NCBI GenBank assembly: GCA_030141605.1 | Contig: JAQGDQ010001555.1 | Span: forward strand, 1 to 34,854 | Length of the DNA stretch: 34,854 nucleotides | Direction of reading: 5' to 3' | DNA from: Tubiluchus corallicola | Lineage: Eukaryota; Priapulida; Priapulimorpha; Priapulimorphida; Tubiluchidae | Shown here: piece by piece, positions 1 through 10,727 of the stretch | Layout of the letters: each line of letters opens with the position of its first letter | How positions within the stretch are numbered: position 1 is the stretch's first letter | Notes under the pieces: generated by a model | What the model was told of the DNA's origin: nothing | Seen by the model: the letters and a program-made list of their open reading frames with translations, nothing else | Databases searched by the model: none | Position numbers and translations under genes: made by a program

Positions 1-930
1 GAATCAAAAAGCTGTGTTCACACAAACCATTTTTCAAACCGGTTAAATTATACTAAATTTCCCACACGAGATATTTATGCAGAAACTAATATAACTGTAC
101 GGAAGAAAACTACTTAGGCCATTGTAGTCACCAGAAGCACTGTCAACAGAGGTTAATACCACTGAATGCTTTATTGTAGTCACAGAAACACTGTGAACAG
201 AGGTTAATACCACTGAATGCTTTATTGTAACATAATCAGTACACAAATGTCCAACAGATCCCATAAAGTGGATTAACCTGACTGTTCAGAGCACAGGTGA
301 GTAAAACAGACAGGTGACTAGCAGGTGAAAAACTGACCAAAACCAAAAGCTTTACATTCCGGCCACAGATGGCGCCTCGTGCACCAATTTGTAACGTAAT
401 CAGTACATAAATGTCCCACATGTCCCATAAAGTGTATTAACCTGACTGTTCAGAGCACAGGTGAGTAAAACAGACAGGTGACTAGCAGGTGAAAAACTGG
501 CCAAAACCAAAAGCTTTACATTCCCGCCACAGATGGCGCCTCGTGCACGAATCTATAAGTAAGATTAAGCCAAGTCTGCTATAGCCATGCTTTAACAACT
601 GATAAAACAGACAATAACTTTACAGTCAAGAGAATCGCTACTTTCACTGGTTCATTAACTATGTAATTGCCTAAATGCACATGATGTTAAAAAAGTGTAG
701 ACAGGGGATAGATCCCTGGAAAAAACTTGTCCGGTACGTAAAATGCTATGAAACAGGTTTTTTCCCACAAAAAAATTATCCTTATACAGGTCCTCTAAAG
801 TACTTATATAACATGTAATTTGAAACTTGCACATGTTCACTTTTAGTGGGACTTGCCATAACTGTTTTTAAAAATGGTCAAAATTAGAACTTGTCTTTTT
901 CGACAAATTTGACCGCAGACAACAGTTCAA
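1..930 (+). repeat. Left arm of large inverted repeat
   Basis: The reverse complement of this segment reappears at 1383-2311 with only scattered differences and a net length change of one base. Its first bases (GAATCAAAAAGCTG) are the complement of the last bases of the right arm. The arm carries two tandem copies of a roughly 164-bp unit with the core GCGCCATCTGTGGC, and the same unit occurs four times at 9176-9905. The window starts inside or at the edge of the arm, so its true outer end is unknown. No coding sequence is seen in the arm. Confidence 0.93.
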
Positions 931-990
931 GAACTCATGGTGATTTTCTTCTTCTTCTTCTGCTTGACCTAATGAAAACACCAGACTAAC

Positions 991-1205
991 CTCGGCATGA
1001 CTCTGCTCCGTGAGCTCCTGTAACCGTTCCTCTAAGGTCTCCCGCTCATCGCGACTTCTCTCCAGCTCCTGCATGACCAGGGTCAATCGCACGTGGTTCG
1101 AATCGGGCACGGACGGTACAGACGGGTCAACCGAGGTAGACGAGTAATCGGATGTGGTCTCCGGCAAACTTTGAGCCAATTCGGTGGAGGTCGGAAGATC
1201 CTCTT
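991..1205 (-). CDS. Coiled-coil protein exon lying in reverse orientation (probably belongs upstream of exon 2334-2472)
   Basis: On the minus strand an acceptor (TTCTTATGCTTAG) precedes 215 nt of open frame, and a donor (GAG|GTTAGT) follows it. The exon begins with the last two bases of a split codon and ends in phase 0. It encodes an acidic Ser/Thr/Pro-rich stretch (SSTSVDPSVPSVPDS) and then a heptad-like run (QELERSRDERETLEERLQEL). Exon 2334-2472 on the plus strand starts in phase 0 and continues the same kind of helix, so the two would join cleanly if this piece were turned round. It lies in the 452-bp spacer between the inverted-repeat arms. As drawn, it cannot be spliced into the plus-strand gene. 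It could instead be part of an unrelated minus-strand gene, but the phase and coiled-coil match argue against that. Confidence 0.75.
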
Positions 1206-1382
1206 CTAAGCATAAGAATAACATTGGCATTTACAGTTGTTAACTTTTTAACCAGCATTTATAGGCCTACTCAATGCGAATGTTTGTGGCGTGACTGGAA
1301 CCCAGGTCATTATCCAGGATATCACACTAAGATGAGCCACTGAATCATACGAAGTGCCTCAACCACATTCGAATATAGGTAC

Positions 1383-2311
1383 TTGAACTGTTGTCTGCGG
1401 TCAAATTTGTCGAAAAAGACAAGTTCTAATTTTGACCATTTTTAAAAACAGTTATGGCAAGTCCCACTAAAAGTGAACATGTGCAAGTTTCAAATTACAT
1501 GTTATATAAGTACTTTAGAGGACCTGTATAAGGATAATTTTTTGTGGGAAAAAACCTGTTTCATAGCATTTTACGTACCGGACAAGTTTTTTCCAGAGAT
1601 CTATCCCCTGTCTACACTTTTTTAACATCATATGCATTTAGGCAATTACATAGTTAATGAACCAGTGAAAGTAGCGATTCTCTTGACTGTAAAGTTATTG
1701 TCTGTTTTATCAGTTGTTAAAGCATGGCTATAGCAGACTTGGCTTAATCTTACTTATAGATTCGTGCACGAGGCGCCATCTGTGGCGGGAATGTAAAGCT
1801 TTTGGTTTTGGCCAGTTTTTCACCTGCTAGTCACCTGTCTGTTTTACTCACCTGTGCTCTGAACAGTCAGGTTAATCCACTTTATGGGACATGTGGGACA
1901 TTTATGTACTGATTACGTTACAAATTCGTGCACGAGGCGCCATCTGTGGCCGGAATGTAAAGCTTTTGGTTTTGGTCAGTTTTTCACCTGCTAGTCACCT
2001 GTCTGTTTTACTCACCTGTGCTCTGAACAGTCAGGTTAATCCACTTTATGGGATCTGTTGGACATTTGTGTACTGATTATGTTAGAATAAAGCATTCAGT
2101 GGTATTAACCTCTGTTCACAGTGTTTCTGTGACTACAATAAAGCATTCAGTGGTATTAACCTCTGTTCACAGTGTTTCTGGTGACTACAATGGCCTAAGT
2201 AGTTTTCTTCCGTACAGTTATATTAGTTTCTGCATAAATATCTCGTGTGGGAAATTTAGTATAATTTAACCGGTTTGAAAAATGGTTTGTGTGAACACAG
2301 CTTTTTGATTC
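1383..2311 (-). repeat. Right arm of large inverted repeat
   Basis: This is the inverted partner of 1-930. It ends only 22 bases before the coding exon that starts at 2334, so the arm reaches into the acceptor region of that intron. It contains two tandem 164-bp units and a short duplicated segment (TTCAGTGGTATTAACCTCTG twice). A few single-base differences from the left arm are visible, for example GATCCCTGG on the left against the complement of GATCTCTGG here, so the copies are very similar but not identical. Confidence 0.93.
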
Positions 2312-2333
2312 CTAATTTCTGTTTTGCTTGCAG

Positions 2334-2472
2334 GTTATGAAATACGAACGTAAGATAGTTGAACTGCAGCAAAGTCTGATCGAGGCTCAAGCTCGCATTG
2401 GTCACTCGGACGCTGACCGGCAGAACAGGAGGTTACAGTTGGAGTTGGAGAAGGTCAAAGGGAAATTGATGG
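2334..2472 (+). CDS. Coiled-coil protein, exon A (residues 1-46 of the visible 409)
   Basis: The acceptor TTTTGCTTGCAG precedes an open frame that starts in phase 0 (V-M-K-Y-E-R). The donor is ATGG|GTAAGT and one base of a split codon is carried over. The peptide is strongly heptad-like with charged flanks (ERKIVELQQSLIEAQ, then RRLQLELEKVKGKLM), typical of a long alpha-helical coiled coil. No catalytic motif is present. It is the first correctly oriented exon in the window, and the N-terminal part of the gene lies outside. Function is not inferred beyond a structural rod or adaptor role. Confidence 0.82.
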
Positions 2473-3180
2473 GTAAGTGTGTTTATAATTGGAGCCCGGA
2501 GCCGCATCGTTTCAGCTCAACTCTAGTCGGTTTATTTCCACTGTCGAGCTAGGCGATAAGAAACTCAGCTTTAGTCTCACCAGCCGCTCAGTGATGGCAG
2601 TCGAACTAGACGACATTTTTGCCGGTTGTGAAGATTTCCGCTCTTGCGATAATCACGTAACAGTCCAAATCACTGGTTGAAATACGGTGAGAAACGCATT
2701 GCGGATTCGCGGTCAGATTGTGCGTGTGCTGTCAGGAAATCCTTGAAAATACAGCTATCCTGAAAAAGATAATTTGGCAAAAAGTTGGGAAAATGATGAA
2801 AATGGGACAAAAAGTCCGGAAATCGGTGAACCGTAAACCGATATTTTTGCCAAACATATTTTTCAACTATTCGTGTTCAAATAAAATTTTCCTATGACAG
2901 GTTCCCAGTTTCGACTTCAGTTGCAAGAATAATGATTGGCCGACACATTATATATCAGTATATGTATGAATGTCCAAACAGAAAAATGTTTGAATGTGTT
3001 TACTGGTAATGCTATTTCTGTGTATCTTGGTCATGGAAAATCAATATTTGGTCAGGGAAAAGTCCGGGAAATTTATTTTAAAATTCTGTGGGAAGCCTGT
3101 AACCCCATCTCAGCACTAAAAAAGAAATGCAATTTTCCTAGAATGTTTAAATTCGGGTGGAAGGGTAGCAGTCGGTGCTG
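2473..3180 (+). other. Intron 1, unique part
   Basis: This is AT-rich intron sequence between the donor at 2473 and the minisatellite. Open frames here are short and have no recognisable protein character. No RNA gene or transposon end is seen. Confidence 0.6.
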
Positions 3181-5194
3181 TAACTCTTGCTTTCTTATTT
3201 ACACAGGTGTTTCAGTCGGTGATGTAACTCTTGCTTTCTTATTTACAGGTGTTTCAGTCGGTGATGTAACTCTTGCTTTCTTATTTACAGGTGTTTCAGT
3301 CGGTGATGTAACTCTTGCTTTCTTATTTACAGGTGTTTCAGTCGGTGATGTAACTCTTGCTTTCTTATTTACACAGGTGTTTCAGTCGGTGATGTAACTC
3401 TTGCTTTCTTATTTACAGGTGTTTCAGTCGGTGATGTAACTCTTGCTTTCTTATTTACAGGTGTTTCAGTCGGTGATGTAACTCTTGCTTTCTTATTTAC
3501 AGGTGTTTCAGTCGGTGATGTAACTCTTGCTTTCTTATTTACAGGTGTTTCAGTCGGTGATACAGGTGTTTCAGCGGTGATGCTCTTGCTTTCTTATTTA
3601 CAGGTGTTTCAGTCGATGTAACTCTTGCTCTTATTTGGTGTTTCAGTCGGTGATGTAACTCTTGCTTTCTTATTTACAGGTGTTTCAGTCGGTGATGTAA
3701 CTCTTGCTTTCTTATTTACACAGGTGTTTCAGTCGGTGATGTAACTCTTGCTTTCTTATTTACAGGTGTTTCAGTCGGTGATGTAACTCTTGCTTTCTTA
3801 TTTACACAGGTGTTTCAGTCGGTGATGTAACTCTTGCTTTCTTATTTACACAGGTGTTTCAGTCGGTGATGTAACTCTTGCTTTCTTATTTACAGGTGTT
3901 TCAGTCGGTGATGTAACTCTTGCTTTCTTATTTACAGGTGTTTCAGTCGGTGATGTAACTCTTGCTTTCTTATTTACACAGGTGTTTCAGTCGGTGATGT
4001 AACTCTTGCTTTCTTATTTACACAGGTGTTTCAGTCGGTGATGTAACTCTTGCTTTCTTATTTACACAGGTGTTTCAGTCGGTGATGTAACTCTTGCTTT
4101 CTTATTTACAGGTGTTTCAGTCGGTGATGTAACTCTTGCTTTCTTATTTACACAGGTGTTTCAGTCGGTGATGTAACTCTTGCTTTCTTATTTACACAGG
4201 TGTTTCAGTCGGTGATGTAACTCTTGCTTTCTTATTTACAGGTGTTTCAGTCGGTGATGTAACTCTTGCTTTCTTATTTACAGGTGTTTCAGTCGGTGAT
4301 GTAACTCTTGCTTTCTTATTTACAGGTGTTTCAGTCGGTGATGTAACTCTTGCTTTCTTATTTACACAGGTGTTTCAGTCGGTGATGTAACTCTTGCTTT
4401 CTTATTTACACAGGTGTTTCAGTCTGTGATGTAACTCTTGCTTTCTTATTTACACAGGTGTTTCAGTCGGTGATGTAACTCTTGCTTTCTTATTTACAGG
4501 TGTTTCAGTCGGTGATGTAACTCTTGCTTTCTTATTTACACAGGTGTTTCAGTCGGTGATGTAACTCTTGCTTTCTTATTTACACAGGTGTTTCAGTCTG
4601 TGATGTAACTCTTGCTTTCTTATTTACACAGGTGTTTCAGTCGGTGATGTAACTCTTGCTTTCTTATTTACACAGGTGTTTCAGTCGGTGATGTAACTCT
4701 TGCTTTCTTATTTACAGGTGTTTCAGTCGGTGATGTAACTCTTGCTTTCTTATTTACACAGGTGTTTCAGTCGGTGATGTAACTCTTGCTTTCTTATTTA
4801 CACAGGTGTTTCAGTCGGTGATGTAACTCTTGCTTTCTTATTTACAGGTGTTTCAGTCGGTGATGTAACTCTTGCTTTCTTATTTACAGGTGTTTCAGTC
4901 GGTGATGTAACTCTTGCTTTCTTATTTACAGGTGTTTCAGTCGGTGATGTAACTCTTGCTTTCTTATTTACAGGTGTTTCAGTCGGTGATGTAACTCTTG
5001 CTTTCTTATTTACACAGGTGTTTCAGTCGGTGATGTAACTCTTGCTTTCTTATTTACAGGTGTTTCAGTCGGTGATGTAACTCTTGCTTTCTTATTTACA
5101 GGTGTTTCAGTCGGTGATGTAACTCTTGCTTTCTTATTTACAGGTGTTTCAGTCGGTGATGTAACTCTTGCTTTCTTATTTACAGGTGTTTCAG
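3165..5194 (+). repeat. 42/44-bp minisatellite carrying a splice acceptor
   Basis: There are roughly 47 tandem copies of a unit that reads GTGTTTCAGTCGGTG, then ATGTAACTCTTGC, then TTTCTTATTTACAG. The 42-bp form ends TTTACAG and the 44-bp form ends TTTACACAG. A disturbed stretch lies near 3550-3640. The last copy runs straight into the coding exon: its TTATTTACAG is the acceptor and its GTGTTTCAG is the first nine exon bases (or the acceptor lies after that second AG). Every unit is therefore a copy of the exon's 3' splice site. Confidence 0.95.
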
Positions 5195-5288
5195 AAACTC
5201 ATGAAACCCTGAAGAAGCATACGAGTGCACTGGAGGCGGAGCTGGCGAGTAAAGAGTCGGTAATCGTGGAGCTGGATGCGCATGCTAG
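5186..5288 (+). CDS. Coiled-coil protein, exon B (residues 47-80 plus part of 81)
   Basis: The exon joins the previous one in phase 1. With the acceptor at 5185 it starts GVSETHETL. With the alternative AG at 5194 it loses three residues but stays in frame. It encodes a helical segment (LKKHTSALEAELASKESVIV) and ends at GCTAG|GTACTC with two bases carried over. This is the same gene as exon A by phase and composition. The exact start is ambiguous because of the tandem array that abuts it. Confidence 0.82.
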
Positions 5289-6165
5289 GTACTCCACTTT
5301 ATATAAATCTGGAAGAATTTTTGATGAAATTACCACCTCTTGTTACGTAAATTTTAAAATATGGTGTCCGAAAGCATGCTGTTATTTATGACTTGCCCTG
5401 TATCATCGTTAAAATCATTGAAAGGTTGATGAAGATCAGTATACTAAAGCAATAAGGAAAATCTTTGGAATTTACGCCATTAGCTGCGACGTGATTGCAG
5501 CTATCGTCCACGACCAGCCCAGGAGAAAGAGGAATGTTCTATAAAAGTTATTTGTAGCCAGAGCCCTCCATGTTCCTGTGTGGTTCCGGATGCTGATGCA
5601 GGATGTAAAATATCTCTTTGATCAAGAGCTCATACAGTGTGTGTGTGTGTGTGTGTGCGTGTGTGTGTGTGCGTGTGTGTGTGTGCGTGTGTGCGCATGT
5701 GTGCGCATGTGCGTGTGTTTATTTGCATGTGTGTGTAGGTGGGTTTTGTGTGCGTGTGTGCGTGCATGTATTTGTGTGCATGTGTGCGTGCGTGTGTGCA
5801 TGTATTTGTGTGTGTGCGTGCGTGTATGCGTGTGCGTGCCTGTATGCGTGCATGTGTGTGTGTGTGTGTGCATGTGTGTGTGTGCGGTATCAATCAAATC
5901 ACCTCGATATTTTCCAGTGTAATTGACAAAGCACTCAGTGGAATGCACCCTTGACCGATTGACTGGACATGCTGTTGTACTCCGCACTACGGTACCTAAG
6001 TTGACTAGTGGTCTCCCTCACGTAGCAACTACCACATCCACAGCATGGAAAATGTTTATTTATAAACCTCATTGCAGCTAATGGTGTTAATTTTAAAGAT
6101 TTCCTCTATTACTTCAGTATATGATCACACCAAGTTATTGTGTTGTAACATCGTGCTGTGAAATG
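5289..6165 (+). other. Intron 2, proximal unique part
   Basis: This stretch holds intron sequence of ordinary AT content plus the TG microsatellite listed separately. No coding region or RNA gene is seen. Confidence 0.6.
5636..5886 (+). repeat. (TG)n microsatellite with TGCG/TGCA interruptions
   Basis: About 250 bases of alternating purine-pyrimidine repeat, mostly GTGTGT with frequent CG and CA steps. Several overlapping frames are open in both directions only because the repeat lacks stops, so no protein is called. Confidence 0.97.
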
Positions 6166-6167
6166 TC

Positions 6168-8741
6168 AAGTTTTGGCAGTTTTTAATATTAGCATGTTTT
6201 TTTGCACCACCCGGTACGTGTAGAAACTTATTTTACCTGCAGGGACGTACTGCGTCAAGTTTTGGCAGTTTTTAATATTAGCGTGTATTTTTTGCACCAC
6301 CCGGTACATGTAGAAACTTATTTTACCTGCAGGGACGTCCTACGTCAAGTTTTGGCAGTTTTTAATATTAGCATGTTTTTTTGCACCACCCGGTACGTGT
6401 AGAAACTTATTTTACCTGCAGGGACGTCCTACGTCAAGTTTTGGCAGTTTTTAATATTAGCGTGTATTTTTTGCACCACCCGGTACGTGTAGAAACTTAT
6501 TTTACCTGCAGGGACGTCCTGCGTCAAGTTTTGGCAGTTTTTAATATTAGCATATTTTTTTGCACCACCCGGTACGTGTAGAAACTTATTTTACCTGCAG
6601 GGACGTCCTGCGTCAAGTTTTGGCAGTTTTTAATATTAGCATATTTTTTTGCACCACCCGGTACGTGTAGAAACTTATTTTACCTGCAGGGACGTCCTGC
6701 GTCAAGTTTTGGCAGTTTTTAATATTAGCATATTTTTTTTGCACCACCCGGTACATGTAGAAACTTATTTTACCTGCAGGGACGTCCTGCGTCAAGTTTT
6801 GGCAGTTTTTAATATTAGCATATTTTTTTGCACCACCCGGTACGTGTAGAAACTTATTTTACCTGCAGGGACGTCCTGCGTCAAGTTTTGGCAGTTTTTA
6901 ATATTAGCATGTTTTTTTTGCACCACCCGGTACATGTAAAAACTTATTTTACCTGCAGGGACGTCCTGCGTCAAGTTTTGGCAGTTTTTAATATTAGCGT
7001 GTATTTTTTGCACCACCCGGTACGTGTAGAAACTTATTTTACCTGCAAGGGACGTCCTGCGTCAAGTTTTGGCAGTTTTTAATATTAGCGTGTATTTTTT
7101 GCACCACCCGGTACGTGTAGAAACTTATTTTACCTGCAGGGACGTCCTGCGTCAAGTTTTGGCAGTTTTTAATATTAGCATATTTTTTGCACCACCCGGT
7201 ACGTGTAGAAACTTATTTTACCTGCAGGGACGTCCTGCGTCAAGTTTTGGCAGTTTTTAATATTAGCATATTTTTTTGCACCACCCGGTACGTGTAGAAA
7301 CTTATTTTACCTGCAGGGACGTCCTGCGTCAAGTTTTGGCAGTTTTTAATATTAGCATGTTTTTTTGCACCACCCGGTACGTGTAGAAACTTATTTTACC
7401 TGCAGGGACGTCCTGCGTCAAGTTTTGGCAGTTTTTAATATTAGCGTGTATTTTTTGCACCACCCGGTACGTGTAGAAACTTATTTTACCTGCAGGGACG
7501 TCCTGCGTCAAGTTTTGGCAGTTTTTAATATTAGCATATTTTTTGCACCACCCGGTACGTGTAGAAACTTATTTTACCTGCAGGGACGTCCTGCGTCAAG
7601 TTTTGGCAGTTTTTAATATTAGCATGTTTTTTGCACCACCCGGTACGTGTAGAAACTTATTTTACCTGCAGGGACGTACTGCGTCAAGTTTTGGCAGTTT
7701 TTAATATTAGCATGTTTTTTTGCACCACCCGGTACATGTAGAAACTTATTTTACCTGCAGGGACGTCCTGCGTCAAGTTTTGGCAGTTTTTAATATTAGC
7801 GTGTATTTTTTGCACCACCCGGTACGTGTAGAAACTTATTTTACCTGCAGGGACGTCCTGCGTCAAGTTTTGGCAGTTTTTAATATTAGCATATTTTTTG
7901 CACCACCCGGTACGTGTAGAAACTTATTTTACCTGCAGGGACGTCCTGCGTCAAGTTTTGGCAGTTTTTAATATTAGCATATTTTTTTGCACCACCCGGT
8001 ACGTGTAGAAACTTATTTTACCTGCAGGGACGTCCTGCGTCAAGTTTTGGCAGTTTTTAATATTAGCATGTTTTTTTTGCACCACCCGGTACATGTAGAA
8101 ACTTATTTTACCTGCAGGGACGTCCTGCGTCAAGTTTTGGCAGTTTTTAATATTAGCGTGTATTTTTTGCACCACCCGGTACGTGTAGAAACTTATTTTG
8201 CCTGCAGGGACGTACTGCGTCAAGTTTTGGCAGTTTTTAATATTACCATGTTTTTTTGCACCACCCGGTACGTGTAGAAACTTATTTTACCTGCAGGGAC
8301 GTACTGCGTCAAGTTTTGGCAGTTTTTAATATTAGCATGTTTTTTTGCACCACCCGGTACGTGTAGAAACTTATTTTACCTGCAGGGACGTACTGCGTCA
8401 AGTTTTGGCAGTTTTTAATATTAGCATGTTTTTTTGCACCACCCGGTACGTGTAGAAACTTATTTTACCTGCAGGGACGTCCTGCGTCAAGTTTTGGCAG
8501 TTTTTAATATTAGCGTGTATTTTTTGCACCACCCGGTACGTGTAGAAACTTATTTTACCTGCAGGGACGTCCTGCGTCAAGTTTTGGCAGTTTTTAATAT
8601 TACCATGTTTTTTTGCACCACCCGGTACGTGTAGAAACTTATTTTACCTGCAGGGACGTACTGCGTCAAGTTTTGGCAGTTTTTAATATTAGCATGTTTT
8701 TTGCACCACCCGGTACGTGTAGAAACTTATTTTCCCTGCAG
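6168..8741 (+). repeat. 88-90-bp minisatellite carrying a splice acceptor (28 copies)
   Basis: Twenty-eight units contain TTTTGGCAGTTTTTAATATT, a short T-run, GCACCACCCGGTACGTG, then TTTTACCTGCAGGGACGTCC. The array ends at coding exon 8742, whose border is TTTTCCCTGCAG|GGACGTCCTGC. Each unit therefore copies that acceptor and the first 11 exon bases. All the copies read ACCTGCAG, while the real site reads CCCTGCAG, with one more pyrimidine. Units differ mainly in the T-run length and in GTA versus GTC after GGAC. Confidence 0.96.
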
Positions 8742-8853
8742 GGACGTCCTGCTGAAGAAGGAACAGGAAAATCAACTTTGCAGGAAGAAGATTAAATTCC
8801 TGGAGCATGACTTGGACAATCAGAGAATGACGGTGAAAGAACTGCGCACGCAC
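8742..8853 (+). CDS. Coiled-coil protein, exon C (residues 81-118)
   Basis: The split codon AG|G from the previous exon gives Arg, followed by DVLLKKEQENQLCRKK and a heptad-like KFLEHDLDNQRMTVKELRTH. The donor is CAC|GTACGT, phase 0. It fits the preceding and following exons without frame change. No domain other than coiled coil is seen. Confidence 0.85.
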
Positions 8854-9175
8854 GTACGTACATTTGCCGTTGCCGTAGTGTGCTGTCGTATGTTTTATGC
8901 ATACGGTGTAAACTGAATTATGTATGCGCAATGTTGAATTATAATAGTTCTTTTGCTCGTTGAAGTCTTGAAATGAGTGATTGAATAAACTGAAAGGAGA
9001 ATAAATAAAACCCCCGAGGATCTTTCCAACGAGCGTTTAATTAAAAGTTTCAGAGAATTACAAAAACATCAATATAAGAAAAAAAATCACAGACAGATTC
9101 ATCGACTATAAAATTTTATTCTTTCTTACAAACAAAAAACAGATATTTCGAAATCTGTTACGGGTTTAATCATCA
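8854..9175 (+). other. Intron 3, proximal part
   Basis: AT-rich intron sequence without a recognisable gene or transposon end. Confidence 0.55.
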
Positions 9176-9905
9176 GTGTAGCAGAGTTAGCTTTTTTTTA
9201 TTAATCTTACTTACAAATTCGTGCACGAGGCGCCATCTGTGGCGGGAATGTAAAGCTTTTGGTTTTGGGCAGTTTGTTACCTGCTAGTCACCTGTCTGTT
9301 TTACTCACCTATTCTCTGAACAGTCAGGTTAATCCACTTTATGGGACATGTGGGACATTTATGTACTGATTACGTTACAAATTCGTGCACGAGGCGCCAT
9401 CTGTGGCGGGAATGTAAAGCTTTTGGTTTTGGGCAGTTTGTTACCTGCTAGTCACCTGTCTGTTTTACTCACCTATTCTCTGAACAGTCAGGTTAATCCA
9501 CTTTATGGGACATGTGGGACATTTATGTACTGATTACGTTACAAATTCGTGCACGAGGCGCCATCTGTGGCGGGAATGTAAAGCTTTTGGTTTTGGGCAG
9601 TTTGTTACCTGCTAGTCACCTGTCTGTTTTACTCACATATTCTCTGAACAGTCACGTTAATCCACTTTATGGGACATGTGGGACATTTATGTACTGATTA
9701 CGTTACAAATTCGTGCACGAGGCGCCATCTGTGGCGGGAATGTAAAGCTTTTGGTTTTGGGCAGTTTGTTACCTGCTAGTCACCTGTCTGTTTTACTCAC
9801 ATATTCTCTGAACAGTCACGTTAATCCACTTTATGGGGCATGTGGGACATTTATGTACTTATTATGTTACAATAAAATATTCAGTGGTATTAACCTCTGT
9901 TGACA
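9176..9905 (+). repeat. Four tandem 164-bp units of the family also found in the inverted-repeat arms
   Basis: Units begin near ATTCGTGCACGAGGCGCC and run through AAGCTTTTGGTTTTGG and TTATGGGACATGTGGGAC to TACTGATTACGTTACAAATT. Flanking sequence on both sides also matches the arms at 1-930 and 1383-2311 (CTTAATCTTACTTA before; TTCAGTGGTATTAACCTCTG after). This is therefore a copy of the same dispersed element with a different number of internal units. Element ends and class are not resolved. Confidence 0.9.
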
Positions 9906-10200
9906 GTGTTTTATGTGACTACGTCCAGTGTTATGTAGGAAATATGGCACACCTTCGAATGGCAGATAGAAGAAACAAAAGGCCCTAACAAAGTGCCCTC
10001 CTCATGACCAGCATCGTAGCCCCAAGGACCCCAATGACCACTTACATCAATAACAAAGAAGTATAAGCATAAATAATGATTTAACTGATGCAGTTATATG
10101 GTAAGCCATCTGAATTTTTGAATGCAGAATAAACCACCCACTATTACAGTGCTGAGAGTGTTCTAAAGTGTTTTGGATATCTATTTGCCCTTTCTAGATG
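9906..10200 (+). other. Intron 3, middle part
   Basis: Unique intronic sequence with no coding or repeat signal recognised. Confidence 0.5.
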
Positions 10201-10710
10201 CAGGGATGAGAATTTTCCGCGGATACGCGGAATTCCTGGTTTTTGGAAGACCAGTAGTGTAATTTTTGTAAATCGCGTAAATTCGTTGAGAAAATTTTTA
10301 CGGACCCACTACATTATTTCACAAGCTGACCGCTAGTTGGCAGGCCGTCACTTTGTTTACATTACGTACATCAGTGTAACCACGTGTATATCTCTATGTA
10401 TAAAAATATAGAATCAATTGTGCGGAGTTATTTGAGTCAATTGCAGACAGTTTTTATATACTTTTGCATAGGAGCGGCCAGTACTTAGGCGTTTTTGAGA
10501 AAATTAGGTATCATGTATCCTTGATAGTTGGGTATTTTAAATTATGCATGAAACAAAGTATTTGATATTTTAAGTCCACCTAGAGGTTCTCTATGGTCAC
10601 AAAATTCCAATTGGTTGCTGGCTGAAAGGGGGCTTCCCATGGGCTCCTACACGGCCCCCAACCTCCCGGCCTGTTTCAGAATTTTTTGCAATTTGTCATT
10701 CTCATCCCTG
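10201..10710 (+). mobile_element. Non-autonomous DNA transposon (hAT-like MITE)
   Basis: The 510-bp segment starts CAGGGATGAGAAT and ends with its exact inverse, ATTCTCATCCCTG, a 13-bp perfect terminal inverted repeat with the CAGGG start common in hAT elements. The flanks TAGATG on the left and TAGAAGTG on the right could be a decayed 8-bp target duplication. No transposase frame is present. A related internal segment (TCACTTTGTTTACAT, then GGAGTTATTTGAGTCAATTG) recurs at 27526-27745. Confidence 0.72.
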
Positions 10711-10727
10711 TAGAAGTGTCTCTTGAT

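Noticed and set aside
5578-5987. Cys/Val- and His/Thr-rich frames
   Set aside because: A translated TG/CA microsatellite.
6168-8741. CRISPR-like array
   Set aside because: Units are contiguous and nearly identical with no unique spacers, there are no cas genes, and the DNA is animal. The same applies to all other arrays here.
9210-9730. CTCF-like sites in the GCGCCATCTGTGGC core
   Set aside because: The complement shares AGATGGCGC with the CTCF consensus but mismatches upstream core positions. The motif belongs to a dispersed repeat, and without binding data the claim is too weak.
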